NCBI RefSeq assembly: GCF_900176205.1
Contig: NZ_LT859959.1
Span: 3,431,001-3,495,000 of the forward strand
Direction: 5' to 3'
DNA from: Bradyrhizobium sp. ORS 285
GTDB taxonomy: Bacteria > Pseudomonadota > Alphaproteobacteria > Rhizobiales > Xanthobacteraceae
DNA length: 64,000 nucleotides
The translations under genes and the position numbers were made by a program. The notes under the pieces were generated by a model, which ran no database searches, was not told where the DNA came from, and saw only the letters and a program-made list of their open reading frames with translations. The first letter of the stretch is position 1. The number at the start of each line of letters is the position of its first letter. Shown piece by piece: positions 53,961 to 62,370 of this stretch.

Positions 53961-55280
53961 ATGGACAGCGTGGCTGCGCGCGCGGCGCCGGCATTCGACA
54001 TCACGCCGACGATGCGCAAGGTGATGCGACGCATCATCCCGTTCATCTTCGTCTGCTACGTCGTCAGCTATCTCGACCGCATCAATGTCGGCTTCGCCGG
54101 CCTGCAGATGAACCGCGATCTCGGCCTGACGCCGTCGCAGTTCGGCTGGGGCGCCGGGCTGTTCTTCCTCGGCTATTTTCTCTGCGAGATCCCCAGCAAC
54201 CTGATGATGCAGCGCGTCGGCGCGCGGCTGTGGATTGCGCGGATCATGATCACCTGGGGCCTGCTGTCGACGCTGACCTGCCTCGTCACCGGCCCGGTGA
54301 GCTTCTCGGCGATGCGCCTCCTGCTCGGCATGGCGGAGGCCGGCTTCACGCCGGGCGTGTATCTCTATTTCACCTACTGGTTTCCTGGCGTCTGGCGCGG
54401 CCGCGCGACGGCCGCCTTCCTGGTCGGCATTCCCGTCGCCAACATGATCGGCTCGCCGGTCTCGGGGGCGCTGCTGACGATGGACGGCTTTGCCGGCCTT
54501 GCCGGGTGGCAGTGGCTGCTGATCATCGAGGGGCTGCCGGCCGTGCTGCTCGGCATCGCCTGCCTGTTCGTGCTCTCGGACCGTCCGGGCGAGGCCAAAT
54601 GGCTCGATGCCGACGAGCGGCGCGAGCTCGATGCGCGATTGACGGCGGAGCAGGCGACGCTCTCCGCCCGCCACGGCAACACACTCCGCGATGCCTTTGC
54701 CAATCCGAAAGTGTTCGTGCTGGCGCTGGTGAATTTCTGCGGCATCTGCGGATCGCTCGGCGTCGGTCTGTGGCTGCCGCAGATCGTGCGCGGCTTCGGC
54801 GTCAGCTATGTCGCCGTTGGATTCATCTCCGCAGCTCCCTACGCGCTAGGGGCGGTCTGCATGCTGCTCTGGGCGCGCCTGGCCAATCGCGCCCGCCATC
54901 GGCTGTGGTTCGTCTGCGGCGCGCTGGCGACCGCAGGTGTGGCGCTTTCGGTCAGCGCGAGCTTCGCGTCGCCGCTGCCGGCCATGCTGGCGCTGACGGT
55001 GACCGTGGTCGGCATCCTGTCGTTCCAGGCGACCTATTGGGCGATTCCATCCGGCTTCCTGACCGGACGCGCGGCAGCGGCCGGGCTCGCGCTGATCGTG
55101 TCGGTCGGCAATCTCGGCGGCTTCGTCGGTCCCTACATGATCGGCTATCTGCGCGAGACGACGAAGAGCTTCTCGGCGCCGCTTTATGTCCTCTCCGCGA
55201 TCCTGCTTGTCGGGACCGCCGTGATGTTCGCGCTCGGCGACCCCGCCCGCGACACAGCCTCAGCAAAGGAGATCGCATGA
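53961..55280 (+). CDS. MFS transporter, anion:cation symporter (ACS) type
   Basis: A 439-residue major facilitator protein with 12 predicted helices. YVVSYLDRINVGFAGLQMNRDLGL in the first helix and loop (core YLDRINVGFA), EIPSNLMMQRVGAR, and MAEAGFTPGVYLYFTYWFP are marks of the ACS family, which takes up organic anions such as phthalate, tartrate, glucarate and similar acids with H+. ATG 53961 has a perfect GGAGG site; the frame upstream is not used. The stop overlaps the amidohydrolase start by 4 bases. It is the first gene of the catabolic island inserted after ntrC and has an operator in front. Confidence 0.9.
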   Translation: MDSVAARAAPAFDITPTMRKVMRRIIPFIFVCYVVSYLDRINVGFAGLQMNRDLGLTPSQFGWGAGLFFLGYFLCEIPSNLMMQRVGARLWIARIMITWGLLSTLTCLVTGPVSFSAMRLLLGMAEAGFTPGVYLYFTYWFPGVWRGRATAAFLVGIPVANMIGSPVSGALLTMDGFAGLAGWQWLLIIEGLPAVLLGIACLFVLSDRPGEAKWLDADERRELDARLTAEQATLSARHGNTLRDAFANPKVFVLALVNFCGICGSLGVGLWLPQIVRGFGVSYVAVGFISAAPYALGAVCMLLWARLANRARHRLWFVCGALATAGVALSVSASFASPLPAMLALTVTVVGILSFQATYWAIPSGFLTGRAAAAGLALIVSVGNLGGFVGPYMIGYLRETTKSFSAPLYVLSAILLVGTAVMFALGDPARDTASAKEIA

Positions 55281-56206
55281 TCACCCGCCGCCGCCTGTTG
55301 GCAGCCGGCGCCGTCGCCGCGATGGGCGTCCGGACTGCAGCCGCCGACACCGTGCCCAACTCGGCCGGCTCGGAGCCGCCCAAGCTCAAGGCGCCGGCCA
55401 ACGCCTGCGACAGCCATCACCACATCTACGACGCGCGTTTCCCGGTCTCGCCGCACTGGCGCGGCGGGCGGCCGGACGGCGCAACGGTTGCCGACTATCG
55501 GCTGTTGCAGAAGCGGCTCGGCGTGGTGAGGCATGTGATCGTGCAGCCCTCGACCTACGGCGTCGACAACCGCTGCCTGCTCGACGCGCTCGATCAGTTC
55601 GGCGCGGAGGCGCGCGGCATCGTCGTCATCGACGAGACCATCGATGATGCCGAGTTGAAGCAGATGGACCAACGCGGCGTCCGCGGCGTCCGCGTCAACT
55701 TTCTGACGCCGCAATCCTGGGGCGTCACGACGGCGGAGCGGCTGGAGCAGACTGCGAAGCGGATCGCGCCGCTCGGCTGGCATGTTCAGGTCCTGATGTC
55801 CGGCGATCAGATCGCGCAGCACGAGGCCGTGCTGGCGGCGCTGCCGGTGCCGGTCGTGTTCGACCATCTCGGACGCATCCCGCAGCCGATCGGCCTGGCG
55901 CATCCCGGCGCGCAGGCGATGCTGCGTCTCGCGGACAAAGGCCGCGGCTGGATCAAGCTGTCGGAGCCCTATGCCGACACCAAGGTCGGTCCGCCGGACT
56001 ACACGGACACGAGCGCGGTGGCGCGCGCCTGCGTGCAGGCGGCACCGGACCGGGTGATCTGGGGCAGCGACTGGCCGCATCCGACCGAAAAGGAGAAGCC
56101 GGACGATTCGCTGCTGTTCGACCTGTTGTCGAGCTGGGCGCCGGATGCTGCGATTCGCGAGAAGATCCTGGTCGGCAATCCGGCGCGGCTGTTCGGCTTT
56201 GCCTGA
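55277..56206 (+). CDS. Tat-exported amidohydrolase (COG3618, pyrone-dicarboxylate lactonase-like)
   Basis: A 309-residue TIM-barrel metallohydrolase of the amidohydrolase_2 family. The N-terminus ITRRRLLAAGAVAAMGVRTAAA is a Tat signal, so the enzyme should act in the periplasm. The metal-binding HxH is in ACDSHHHIYDARFP, and the C-terminal Asp is in VIWGSDWPHPT. The closest characterised types are 2-pyrone-4,6-dicarboxylate lactonase and related lactone hydrolases; export is unusual for those. It is paralogous to 57134-58075 and is translationally coupled to the MFS gene. The substrate is not known. Confidence 0.85.
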   Translation: MITRRRLLAAGAVAAMGVRTAAADTVPNSAGSEPPKLKAPANACDSHHHIYDARFPVSPHWRGGRPDGATVADYRLLQKRLGVVRHVIVQPSTYGVDNRCLLDALDQFGAEARGIVVIDETIDDAELKQMDQRGVRGVRVNFLTPQSWGVTTAERLEQTAKRIAPLGWHVQVLMSGDQIAQHEAVLAALPVPVVFDHLGRIPQPIGLAHPGAQAMLRLADKGRGWIKLSEPYADTKVGPPDYTDTSAVARACVQAAPDRVIWGSDWPHPTEKEKPDDSLLFDLLSSWAPDAAIREKILVGNPARLFGFA

Positions 56207-56216
56207 CGCGAGGGCG

Positions 56217-57137
56217 TCAGGCGTGCGAATACATCGGCAATCCCGGCGTCTCGAGATCGGCGCGAAGGATCGAGCCGGTCCGGCTCTCGGTGATGAAGAG
56301 GCTGCGATTGTCCGGGCCGCCAAAGGCGAGATTGGTGGTGCCGACGCCAGCACATGAGACGATGCGGTCGAGCGGCTCGGCGACAGGCGAGACACGCCAG
56401 ACTGATCCGAAGCCGGTGTGACAGATCAGGAGATTGCCGTTGCGATCGAGCGCGAGGCCGTCGGGTCCACCGGGACCGCCGTGCAGGTTCACGAACACGC
56501 CGACCTTGGTGGTGATGCCGCTCGCCGGCAGCGGAATGCGCCAGACCTGGTTGGCGCGGGTGACGGCGACCAGCAGGAACGTCTCCTCGGGGTCGACCAC
56601 GATGCCGTTCGGGCTCGGGATCGTGTTGACAAGACAACTCAGCCGACCGTCGGTGTCGAGCCGCCAGACACGGCCAGTCGGATCGTGCATGCCGGTCTGG
56701 CCCTGATCGGTGAAATACAGCGTGCCCGAGCGTCCGAACACCAGATCGTTCACACCCTTGAAGCTTTCGGTTGCAGCGGTCTCCAGGAACGGCGTCACCC
56801 GGCCGCTGCTGGGATCGAGCAGCATGAGGCCGCGCTTGTAGTCGGTGATGAAGATGCGGCCATCAGCATGGATCTTGAGCCCGTTGGGCCAGCCGTCATA
56901 TTCGCTGATCAGCGTCCACGTGCCGTCGGGATCGATCCGGAAGATGCGGCCGAACGGAATGTCGGTAACGTAGAGCCGGCCCTGGCGGTCGAAGGAGGGG
57001 CCTTCGAGAAAGCTGTCGATGGCGCGGCCGCCTTGGTTGGCGTCGGCCCAGGCGCTGCGCTGGGGCTTGCGGAAATGATCCGGCAGCCGGGTGAAGACCT
57101 GCGTGTCGACGCGGCGCGGCGGTGCGAACCAGCTCAT
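56217..57137 (-). CDS. SMP-30/gluconolactonase/LRE family protein
   Basis: A 306-residue six-bladed propeller. Residues expected to bind the divalent metal are seen as Glu in SFLEGPSFD, Asn in FKGVNDLVF and SPNGIVVD, and Asp in GPDGLALDRNG. These enzymes open lactone rings of sugar acids and related compounds. There is no signal peptide, so it acts in the cytoplasm. Its ATG overlaps the stop of the upstream amidohydrolase by 4 bases. It is the last gene of the leftward operon 60427 to 56217 and meets the rightward operon tail to tail with only 10 bases between. Confidence 0.88.
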   Translation of the reverse strand: MSWFAPPRRVDTQVFTRLPDHFRKPQRSAWADANQGGRAIDSFLEGPSFDRQGRLYVTDIPFGRIFRIDPDGTWTLISEYDGWPNGLKIHADGRIFITDYKRGLMLLDPSSGRVTPFLETAATESFKGVNDLVFGRSGTLYFTDQGQTGMHDPTGRVWRLDTDGRLSCLVNTIPSPNGIVVDPEETFLLVAVTRANQVWRIPLPASGITTKVGVFVNLHGGPGGPDGLALDRNGNLLICHTGFGSVWRVSPVAEPLDRIVSCAGVGTTNLAFGGPDNRSLFITESRTGSILRADLETPGLPMYSHA

Positions 57138-58075
57138 GTCGGAAATCCATAGAGTTCGGCGGGCGAGTCGACCAGGACCCGCTGCAAGGTCGCCTGGTCC
57201 GGCATCGCGTTAGCCATCAGGTCGAACAACTCCGCATCATCGGGTTTGTCCTCCGCCTTGCGGGTGGGATGCGGCCAGTCGCTGCCCCACACCATCCGCT
57301 CGGGAGCCGCGCGAACATAGGCCGCCGTGATCGCGGCGCTCTCGGCAAAAGGCGACCGGCTGCTGAGGTAGGCGCCCGACAGCTTGACCCAGGTGTTACC
57401 CTTGTCGAGCAGCCGGCGAATGATCGCATAGGACGGGCTTTTGACTCCCTCGGCCGGCAAGGCCCCGAGATGATCGATCACGATCCGCGACGGCAGGCGC
57501 AGCAGCATGTCCTGCGCGGCCTCGAGCTGCTGCGGGCGCATGTTGATCTCGCAGTGCCAGCCGAGCGCCGCAAGCCGCGGCGACAGCTTTTCGAGCGAGC
57601 CGACCGACAGCGGGCCGGGGAAGGGCAGGTTGAAGCGCACGCCACGCGCCCCGAGCGCGTCGAGCCGTTTCAGCTCGGCGTCTGACACGTCCTCGGCGAC
57701 GACGGCCACCATGCGGAAGTTATCGGCGCCGAGCGCCTTCATCGACGCGAGTTGCAGGCTGTTGTCGGTGCCATAGGTCGACGGCGTCACGAGCACGCCG
57801 CGGGTGGTGCCGATCCGGCGCTGCAGCGCCTTGTAGTCGTCAGGCGACGCGTCGGGCGGCGTCAGCGCGGCGCCCGGCGTCGTCGGATAGCTGGCGTCGT
57901 AGGTGTGGAAATGGCAGTCAGTCGCGCGCGGCGGCACCTTGCTGGCGGGCGGCGCGGTCCCCGCCGACCAACGCACGGCGTCGGCGGATTGGCTCCATGT
58001 CGAGCGGGGCAGGGTGGCGAGCGTCGCGGCGCCGAACAGCAGGCCGCGCCGCGAGAGCTGAGAGACTTGTCCCAT
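57134..58075 (-). CDS. Tat-exported amidohydrolase (COG3618), second copy
   Basis: A 313-residue TIM-barrel metallohydrolase. LSRRGLLFGAATLATLPRS is a Tat leader. The HxH motif is in ATDCHFHTYDASYP, and the C-terminal metal Asp is in MVWGSDWPHPT. It resembles the 55277-56206 protein throughout (both have PSTYGxDN and DAELKxxDxxGxRGVR) but is clearly diverged. It follows the MFS gene by 1 base and overlaps the SMP-30 gene. The presence of two exported copies suggests either two related substrates or two steps outside the inner membrane. Confidence 0.85.
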   Translation of the reverse strand: MGQVSQLSRRGLLFGAATLATLPRSTWSQSADAVRWSAGTAPPASKVPPRATDCHFHTYDASYPTTPGAALTPPDASPDDYKALQRRIGTTRGVLVTPSTYGTDNSLQLASMKALGADNFRMVAVVAEDVSDAELKRLDALGARGVRFNLPFPGPLSVGSLEKLSPRLAALGWHCEINMRPQQLEAAQDMLLRLPSRIVIDHLGALPAEGVKSPSYAIIRRLLDKGNTWVKLSGAYLSSRSPFAESAAITAAYVRAAPERMVWGSDWPHPTRKAEDKPDDAELFDLMANAMPDQATLQRVLVDSPAELYGFPT

Positions 58076-58076
58076 G

Positions 58077-59414
58077 TCACGCCTCCTTCGCGGCGGCCAG
58101 GATCGTCGTCTCGGTGCTACGTGACCGGCTGATGACGAGGACCAGCCCGGCGCCGATCATGGTGACGATCGCGATTGGCAGCAGCGCCAGACCATAATTG
58201 CCGGTCGCATCCAGCACGCTGCCGTAGATGTTGACCATCAGGCCGCCGCCGATCAGGTTCGACACCGCATTGATCATCGCAAGGCCTGCTGCGACCGATC
58301 CCGCACCGAGCCATCCCGACGACAGCGCCCAGAACGGGCCCTTGAAGGCATAGGCGCCGACAAGGACCAGGCTGAGCAGAATGACCGTGCCGATCAGGGA
58401 ATGGACAACGAAGACACCCAGGAAGCCGAACGAGATCAGCAGCAGCGTCAGCGCGGTGTGCCAGCGGCGTTCGCTCGTTCTGTCGGAGTGGCGGCCCCAC
58501 AGCACCATCAGCACGCAGGCCACGCCGTAGGGAATCGAGTTGATCAGGCCGGTCTCGAGGTTGGTGAGGCCGAATGACTTGAGGAACTGCGGCTGCCACA
58601 CCCCGAGCACCGATCCGGCGGCCGAGGCGCCGGAGCAGGCGAGCGCCATGGCCCAGACGATCGGGTTGCGCAGCAGATGCAGGAACGATCCCCAGCCGGT
58701 CTTGGCGGCGGCCGATGGGCGGCCCGCCTTCTCGCGGTTGAGCTCATTGCACAGCCAGGTGCGCTCGTCGTCACGCAGCCATCGTGCGTCCTCTGGACGA
58801 TCGGTCAGAATGGCGAGGCAGATCAAGCCAAGCACCACGGTAGGAACGCCTTCGACGATGAACAGCCATTGCCAGCCGCGAAGGCCGAGCAAGCCGTCCA
58901 TACCGAGCAGCAGGCCGCCGAGCGGCGAGCCAATGAAACTCGCGGCCGGGATGGAGATGCCGAACAGCGCGATCATGCGGCCGCGATAGTTCGCGGGCAG
59001 CCAGTAGGTCAGATAGAGCAGCACACCGGGAAAGAAGCCGGCCTCGGCGGCGCCGAGCAGGAAGCGCATCACGTAGAAGGAATGTTGGCCCTGCACGAAG
59101 GCCATACCGGCCGAGATGATGCCCCAGCTGATCATGATCCGCGCGATCCAGCGCCGTGCGCCAAAACGCTGCAGGGCCAGATTGCTCGGCACTTCCATGA
59201 GAAAATAGGAGAAGAAGAACAGGCTGGCACCGAACCCGAACACAGCCTTCGACATGCCGAGATCGTGCACCATCTGCAGCGACGCCATGCCGACATTGCC
59301 GCGATCGAGAATCGCGAACAGATAGCAGATCATCATGAAAGGCATGATGCGCCACGACACGCGGCGCATGGTCGTCTGTTCGAGCGCACTCGGCGCCGCC
59401 GCAGCTTCAGCCAT
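58077..59414 (-). CDS. MFS transporter, ACS type, second copy
   Basis: A 445-residue 12-helix transporter related to the one at 53961: LFAILDRGNVGMASLQMVHDLGM (core ILDRGNVGMA), EVPSNLALQRFGARRW and AEAGFFPGVLLYLTYWLP. It should import an organic acid made or released by the exported hydrolases. It is followed immediately by amidohydrolase 2 and preceded by the dehydrogenase gene (33-base gap), within the leftward operon. ATG 59414 has a GGAGG site just upstream (reading GAGGACAAC on the coding strand). Confidence 0.9.
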   Translation of the reverse strand: MAEAAAAPSALEQTTMRRVSWRIMPFMMICYLFAILDRGNVGMASLQMVHDLGMSKAVFGFGASLFFFSYFLMEVPSNLALQRFGARRWIARIMISWGIISAGMAFVQGQHSFYVMRFLLGAAEAGFFPGVLLYLTYWLPANYRGRMIALFGISIPAASFIGSPLGGLLLGMDGLLGLRGWQWLFIVEGVPTVVLGLICLAILTDRPEDARWLRDDERTWLCNELNREKAGRPSAAAKTGWGSFLHLLRNPIVWAMALACSGASAAGSVLGVWQPQFLKSFGLTNLETGLINSIPYGVACVLMVLWGRHSDRTSERRWHTALTLLLISFGFLGVFVVHSLIGTVILLSLVLVGAYAFKGPFWALSSGWLGAGSVAAGLAMINAVSNLIGGGLMVNIYGSVLDATGNYGLALLPIAIVTMIGAGLVLVISRSRSTETTILAAAKEA

Positions 59415-59446
59415 GTTGTCCTCCCAGATTGTTTGTTGGTCGTTGC

Positions 59447-60427
59447 TCAGGCGATGCTGAGCTGCTTCCTGTTGACGATCGCCCGTCGGTCGATGGTCTT
59501 GCCTTCGAGAACGTCCAAGACGTGATTGACCGCGACCACACCCATCGCATCGCGGGCTTCCTGCGTGCTGGCGCCAGCATGCGGGGTCACGACCACATTC
59601 GGCAAGGTCAGCAGTGGCAGATCGGGCCGCGCCGGCTCCTCCGCGAACGAATCCAGGCCGGCGCCGGCGATGACGCCGTCGCGCAGCGCCTCGAACAGAG
59701 CGGTCTCGTCGATCAGCCCGCCGCGGGCGGTATTGATCAGGATGGCGTTGCGACGCATGCGGGCGAGCTGGTCGCGGCCGATCATGTTGCGGGTCTGCGG
59801 CGTCAACGGGCAGTGCAGGCTGATCACGTCGCTCGCTGCGAGGATCGCATCGAGGCTGTCGACACGCTCGGCACCCGCTATTTTGGCGTCATCCGGCATG
59901 TAGGGATCGAAAATGCGCACCTTCATCTGCAGCGGCTGAACCAGGCCGACCAGGATGCGGCCGATCTCGCCGAAGCCGATCACGCCGAGGCTGCGGCCGA
60001 GCAACTGCGCCCCCTTCGTCGTCGCCTTGTCCCAATGTCCGGTCTTGATGCGCGCGTCGAGGTGAGGGATCTCGCGGGCCACAGCGAACATCAGCGCGAA
60101 GGCCAGCTCGGCGACGGATTGTGAATTGGCGCCGCGCGCAACGAACACGGGGATGCCCCGCCGGTCGGCGGCGTCGACATCGATATTGTCATAGCCGACG
60201 CCGTGCTTGGCGATCGCCTTGAGCTTCGGCGAGGCGCCGATCACCTGGTCGTCGATCTTGCCTTGCCGCACAATGATGCCGTCGGGCTGTTCGCGGGCTG
60301 CGATCTCCGCCAGCTCCTGAGGGCTCGCATATCGCGGGTTATCGACCAGCACCGCACCGCGCTGGGCAGCGATCGCCGTCGCCTCTGCGGTGAGGGCCGG
60401 GCCGGTGATGAGAAGTTTGTACCGCAT
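59447..60427 (-). CDS. D-2-hydroxyacid dehydrogenase (phosphoglycerate dehydrogenase-like)
   Basis: A 326-residue NAD(P)-dependent dehydrogenase. The cofactor fold is LGVIGFGEIGRIL. Catalytic residues are Arg in INTARGGLIDE, Glu in DSFAEEPARPDLP and His in VVTPHAGAST. AKHGVGYDNIDVDAADRRGI is the SerA-type N-terminal block. It interconverts a 2-hydroxy acid and a 2-oxo acid in the cytoplasm; the substrate follows from the cluster and is unknown. ATG 60427 is chosen over a further 9 codons of open frame. It is the first gene of the leftward operon, divergent from rraA. Confidence 0.9.
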   Translation of the reverse strand: MRYKLLITGPALTAEATAIAAQRGAVLVDNPRYASPQELAEIAAREQPDGIIVRQGKIDDQVIGASPKLKAIAKHGVGYDNIDVDAADRRGIPVFVARGANSQSVAELAFALMFAVAREIPHLDARIKTGHWDKATTKGAQLLGRSLGVIGFGEIGRILVGLVQPLQMKVRIFDPYMPDDAKIAGAERVDSLDAILAASDVISLHCPLTPQTRNMIGRDQLARMRRNAILINTARGGLIDETALFEALRDGVIAGAGLDSFAEEPARPDLPLLTLPNVVVTPHAGASTQEARDAMGVVAVNHVLDVLEGKTIDRRAIVNRKQLSIA

Positions 60428-60560
60428 GTCGCTGCCTCTGCTTGCTGGCGGCAACGCCCACCCACGGGCTCGCGATGGCGGCTCAGCCCGACCACAGCAT
60501 TGTGCTGCAGGCCCGCTCCTTGACGAGATGCTGACCGTTTCCCGCGCCGTATTTTCAAAT

Positions 60561-60575
60561 TGAAACGGCGTTGCA
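60561..60575. promoter_or_regulatory. Palindromic operator in the dehydrogenase/RraA divergent promoter
   Basis: TGAAACG-G-CGTTGCA, matching the site at 53870 except for the centre base and followed by the same ATT. It lies 134 bases from the dehydrogenase start and 86 bases from the RraA-family start, in AT-rich promoter-like sequence (ATTTTCAAAT before, TTTTTTGTAC after). A half-site TGAAACG also occurs at 61392 upstream of the IclR gene. Confidence 0.6.
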
Positions 60576-60660
60576 TTTTTTGTACGTATCGCCGCGACGG
60601 CTCATTTTGTCAACCGCCGATCGGCAGAGCCGCAGGGACGATCGCAACGAGGAGCCAGCC

Positions 60661-61341
60661 ATGACCGTCGGTTTTCGTATTTATCCAAATCCGAAGCAGA
60701 AAGTTTCCAAGGACCTGGTCGAGCGGTATCGAACGCTCCCGGTCGCCAATGTGAGCGACAGCATGTCCCGCATGACCGCCGCCGGCCCGCGGCTGCGGCC
60801 GATGCATGGCGGCGGCGTGCTCGCAGGCCCGGCGATCACCGTGAAGGCGCGCCCCGGTGACAATCTCATGCTGCACAAGGCGCTGGACATCGCGGAGCCC
60901 GGCGACGTCGTCGTGGTCGATGCCGGCGGCGACCTGTCCAACGCATTGATCGGTGAGATGATGATTGCGCATGCCGAGCGGCGCGGCCTCGGTGGTGTCG
61001 TCATCAACGGCGCCGTTCGCGATGCCGCCGCGATTCGCGCCGGCAAGTTTCCGATCTTTGCCGCTGGCGTGACCCATCGCGGCCCCTACAAGGACGGTCC
61101 CGGCGAGATCAATGTCCCGATCGCGATCGACGGCATGGTGATCCATCCGGGCGACCTCGTTCTCGGCGACGACGACGGCCTCGTCTGCGTGCCGCTCGCC
61201 GACGCTGAGGCGGTGTTCGCCGCGGCGAAGAAGAAGCATGAGGCCGAGACAGCGCAGCTCGAGGCGATCGCGGCCGGCCGCAACGACCGGTCTTGGGTCG
61301 ATGAGGAATTGAAGAAGCGCGGCGTCGAATATATGGGCTGA
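60661..61341 (+). CDS. RraA/HMG-aldolase family protein
   Basis: A 226-residue protein of the RraA fold. VANVSDSMSRMTAAGPRL and the metal/oxyanion block GEMMIAHAERRGLGGVVINGAVRD (key Arg-Asp in NGAVRDAAAI) match the G-x20-R-D/E pattern of the class II 4-hydroxy-4-methyl-2-oxoglutarate/4-carboxy-4-hydroxy-2-oxoadipate aldolases rather than the E. coli RNase regulator. Those enzymes cleave the last intermediate of protocatechuate 4,5-cleavage and gallate pathways to pyruvate and oxaloacetate or pyruvate. Given the lactonases around it, an aldolase or decarboxylase role is likely. ATG 60661 has a GAGGAG site. Confidence 0.88.
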   Translation: MTVGFRIYPNPKQKVSKDLVERYRTLPVANVSDSMSRMTAAGPRLRPMHGGGVLAGPAITVKARPGDNLMLHKALDIAEPGDVVVVDAGGDLSNALIGEMMIAHAERRGLGGVVINGAVRDAAAIRAGKFPIFAAGVTHRGPYKDGPGEINVPIAIDGMVIHPGDLVLGDDDGLVCVPLADAEAVFAAAKKKHEAETAQLEAIAAGRNDRSWVDEELKKRGVEYMG

Positions 61342-61433
61342 GCCTCTGTTCGAACGGCGTGAACTTCGCCTCGCGGATGTGTATACGATCCTGAAACGGC
61401 CGCCCGATTGGCGGCCGCTTCGGGAATCACGAC

Positions 61434-62168
61434 GTGGCGAAGAAATCGAGCACTTTGAAATCGAGCACGCGCAGCAAGACACCAAAGTCCGCGGCGCCGT
61501 CCGGCCTGAAGGGCGTCTCTGCCGTCGATCGCGCGTTGAGCATCTTGACGGCGTTTCAGCGCGGCGACGGCGAGGTCAGTCTCGCGGAGCTGACCAGGCG
61601 TACCGGACTGATCAAGACGACCGTCATGCGCATGGCGCTGTCGTTGGAAAGCTTCGGTCTGATCCGGCGCGTCGACGACGGCGGCTACCGGCTCGACGCC
61701 GAGGTGATGCGGCTCGCGGCCTGCTATCAGCACGCCTTCGGCCTCGCCGATCATGTCACGCCCGTGCTGGAGAAGCTGGCGCGCTCGACCGGCGAAACCG
61801 CTTCGTTCTACACGCGGCGGGGCGATCAGCGCCTCTGCCTGTTCCGGGTCGAAAGCGCGAACCAGATCCGGATGCACGTCCAGCCTGGCGATCTCCGCCC
61901 GATGGACAAGTCGGCCATCGCCCAGGTTCTCCGCCACTTCGACCGCGGCCGCGCTGCGGCCGAGATCGAGGTGCCGATCTTTACCAGCGGCGTCACCGAC
62001 CCGCATTCGGCGGCGCTTGCGACGCCCGTGTTCGGCCCGGGTGGTGCTTTGCTGGGCGCTCTTGCTTTATCCGGCCCGGTGACCCGGTTGACCGCGGAGC
62101 ATGCCGAGGAGATCCGGCCGCTGCTGAGGACGGCCGGGGTCGATTTGACCACGGCATGTGGCGGCTAG
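61434..62168 (+). CDS. IclR-family transcriptional regulator
   Basis: A 244-residue regulator. After a Lys/Ser-rich N-terminal 30 residues comes the winged helix: AVDRALSILTAFQRGDGEVS, LAELTRRTGLIKTTVMRMALSLESFGLIRR (core TGLIKTTVMRMALSL). The IclR ligand domain (HVTPVLEKLARSTGETASFYTRRG and SGVTDPHSAALATPVFGPGG) follows. The start is GTG 61434, 92 bases after the RraA-family gene. It is the natural candidate for binding the palindromes at 53870 and 60561, and a half-site at 61392 suggests autoregulation. Whether it represses or activates cannot be told. Confidence 0.9.
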   Translation: MAKKSSTLKSSTRSKTPKSAAPSGLKGVSAVDRALSILTAFQRGDGEVSLAELTRRTGLIKTTVMRMALSLESFGLIRRVDDGGYRLDAEVMRLAACYQHAFGLADHVTPVLEKLARSTGETASFYTRRGDQRLCLFRVESANQIRMHVQPGDLRPMDKSAIAQVLRHFDRGRAAAEIEVPIFTSGVTDPHSAALATPVFGPGGALLGALALSGPVTRLTAEHAEEIRPLLRTAGVDLTTACGG

Positions 62169-62370
62169 GGGCCAAGTCCGCCCGGCGGATGCGGGTACGA
62201 TGGTTCCAAGATACCGCCGTCCGGAAAGCGCCGCAGATGAGAAATATTGTAGACAAACCCGCGACGCGCTTCCGCGCCGTGGATTTGTCGCAATTTGGCA
62301 ACAGCGTGGTAGGAATGCATCAGTCCGATTCTTCAGGACGTGCCGCGTTCACATCACCCAATTTGCCGGA

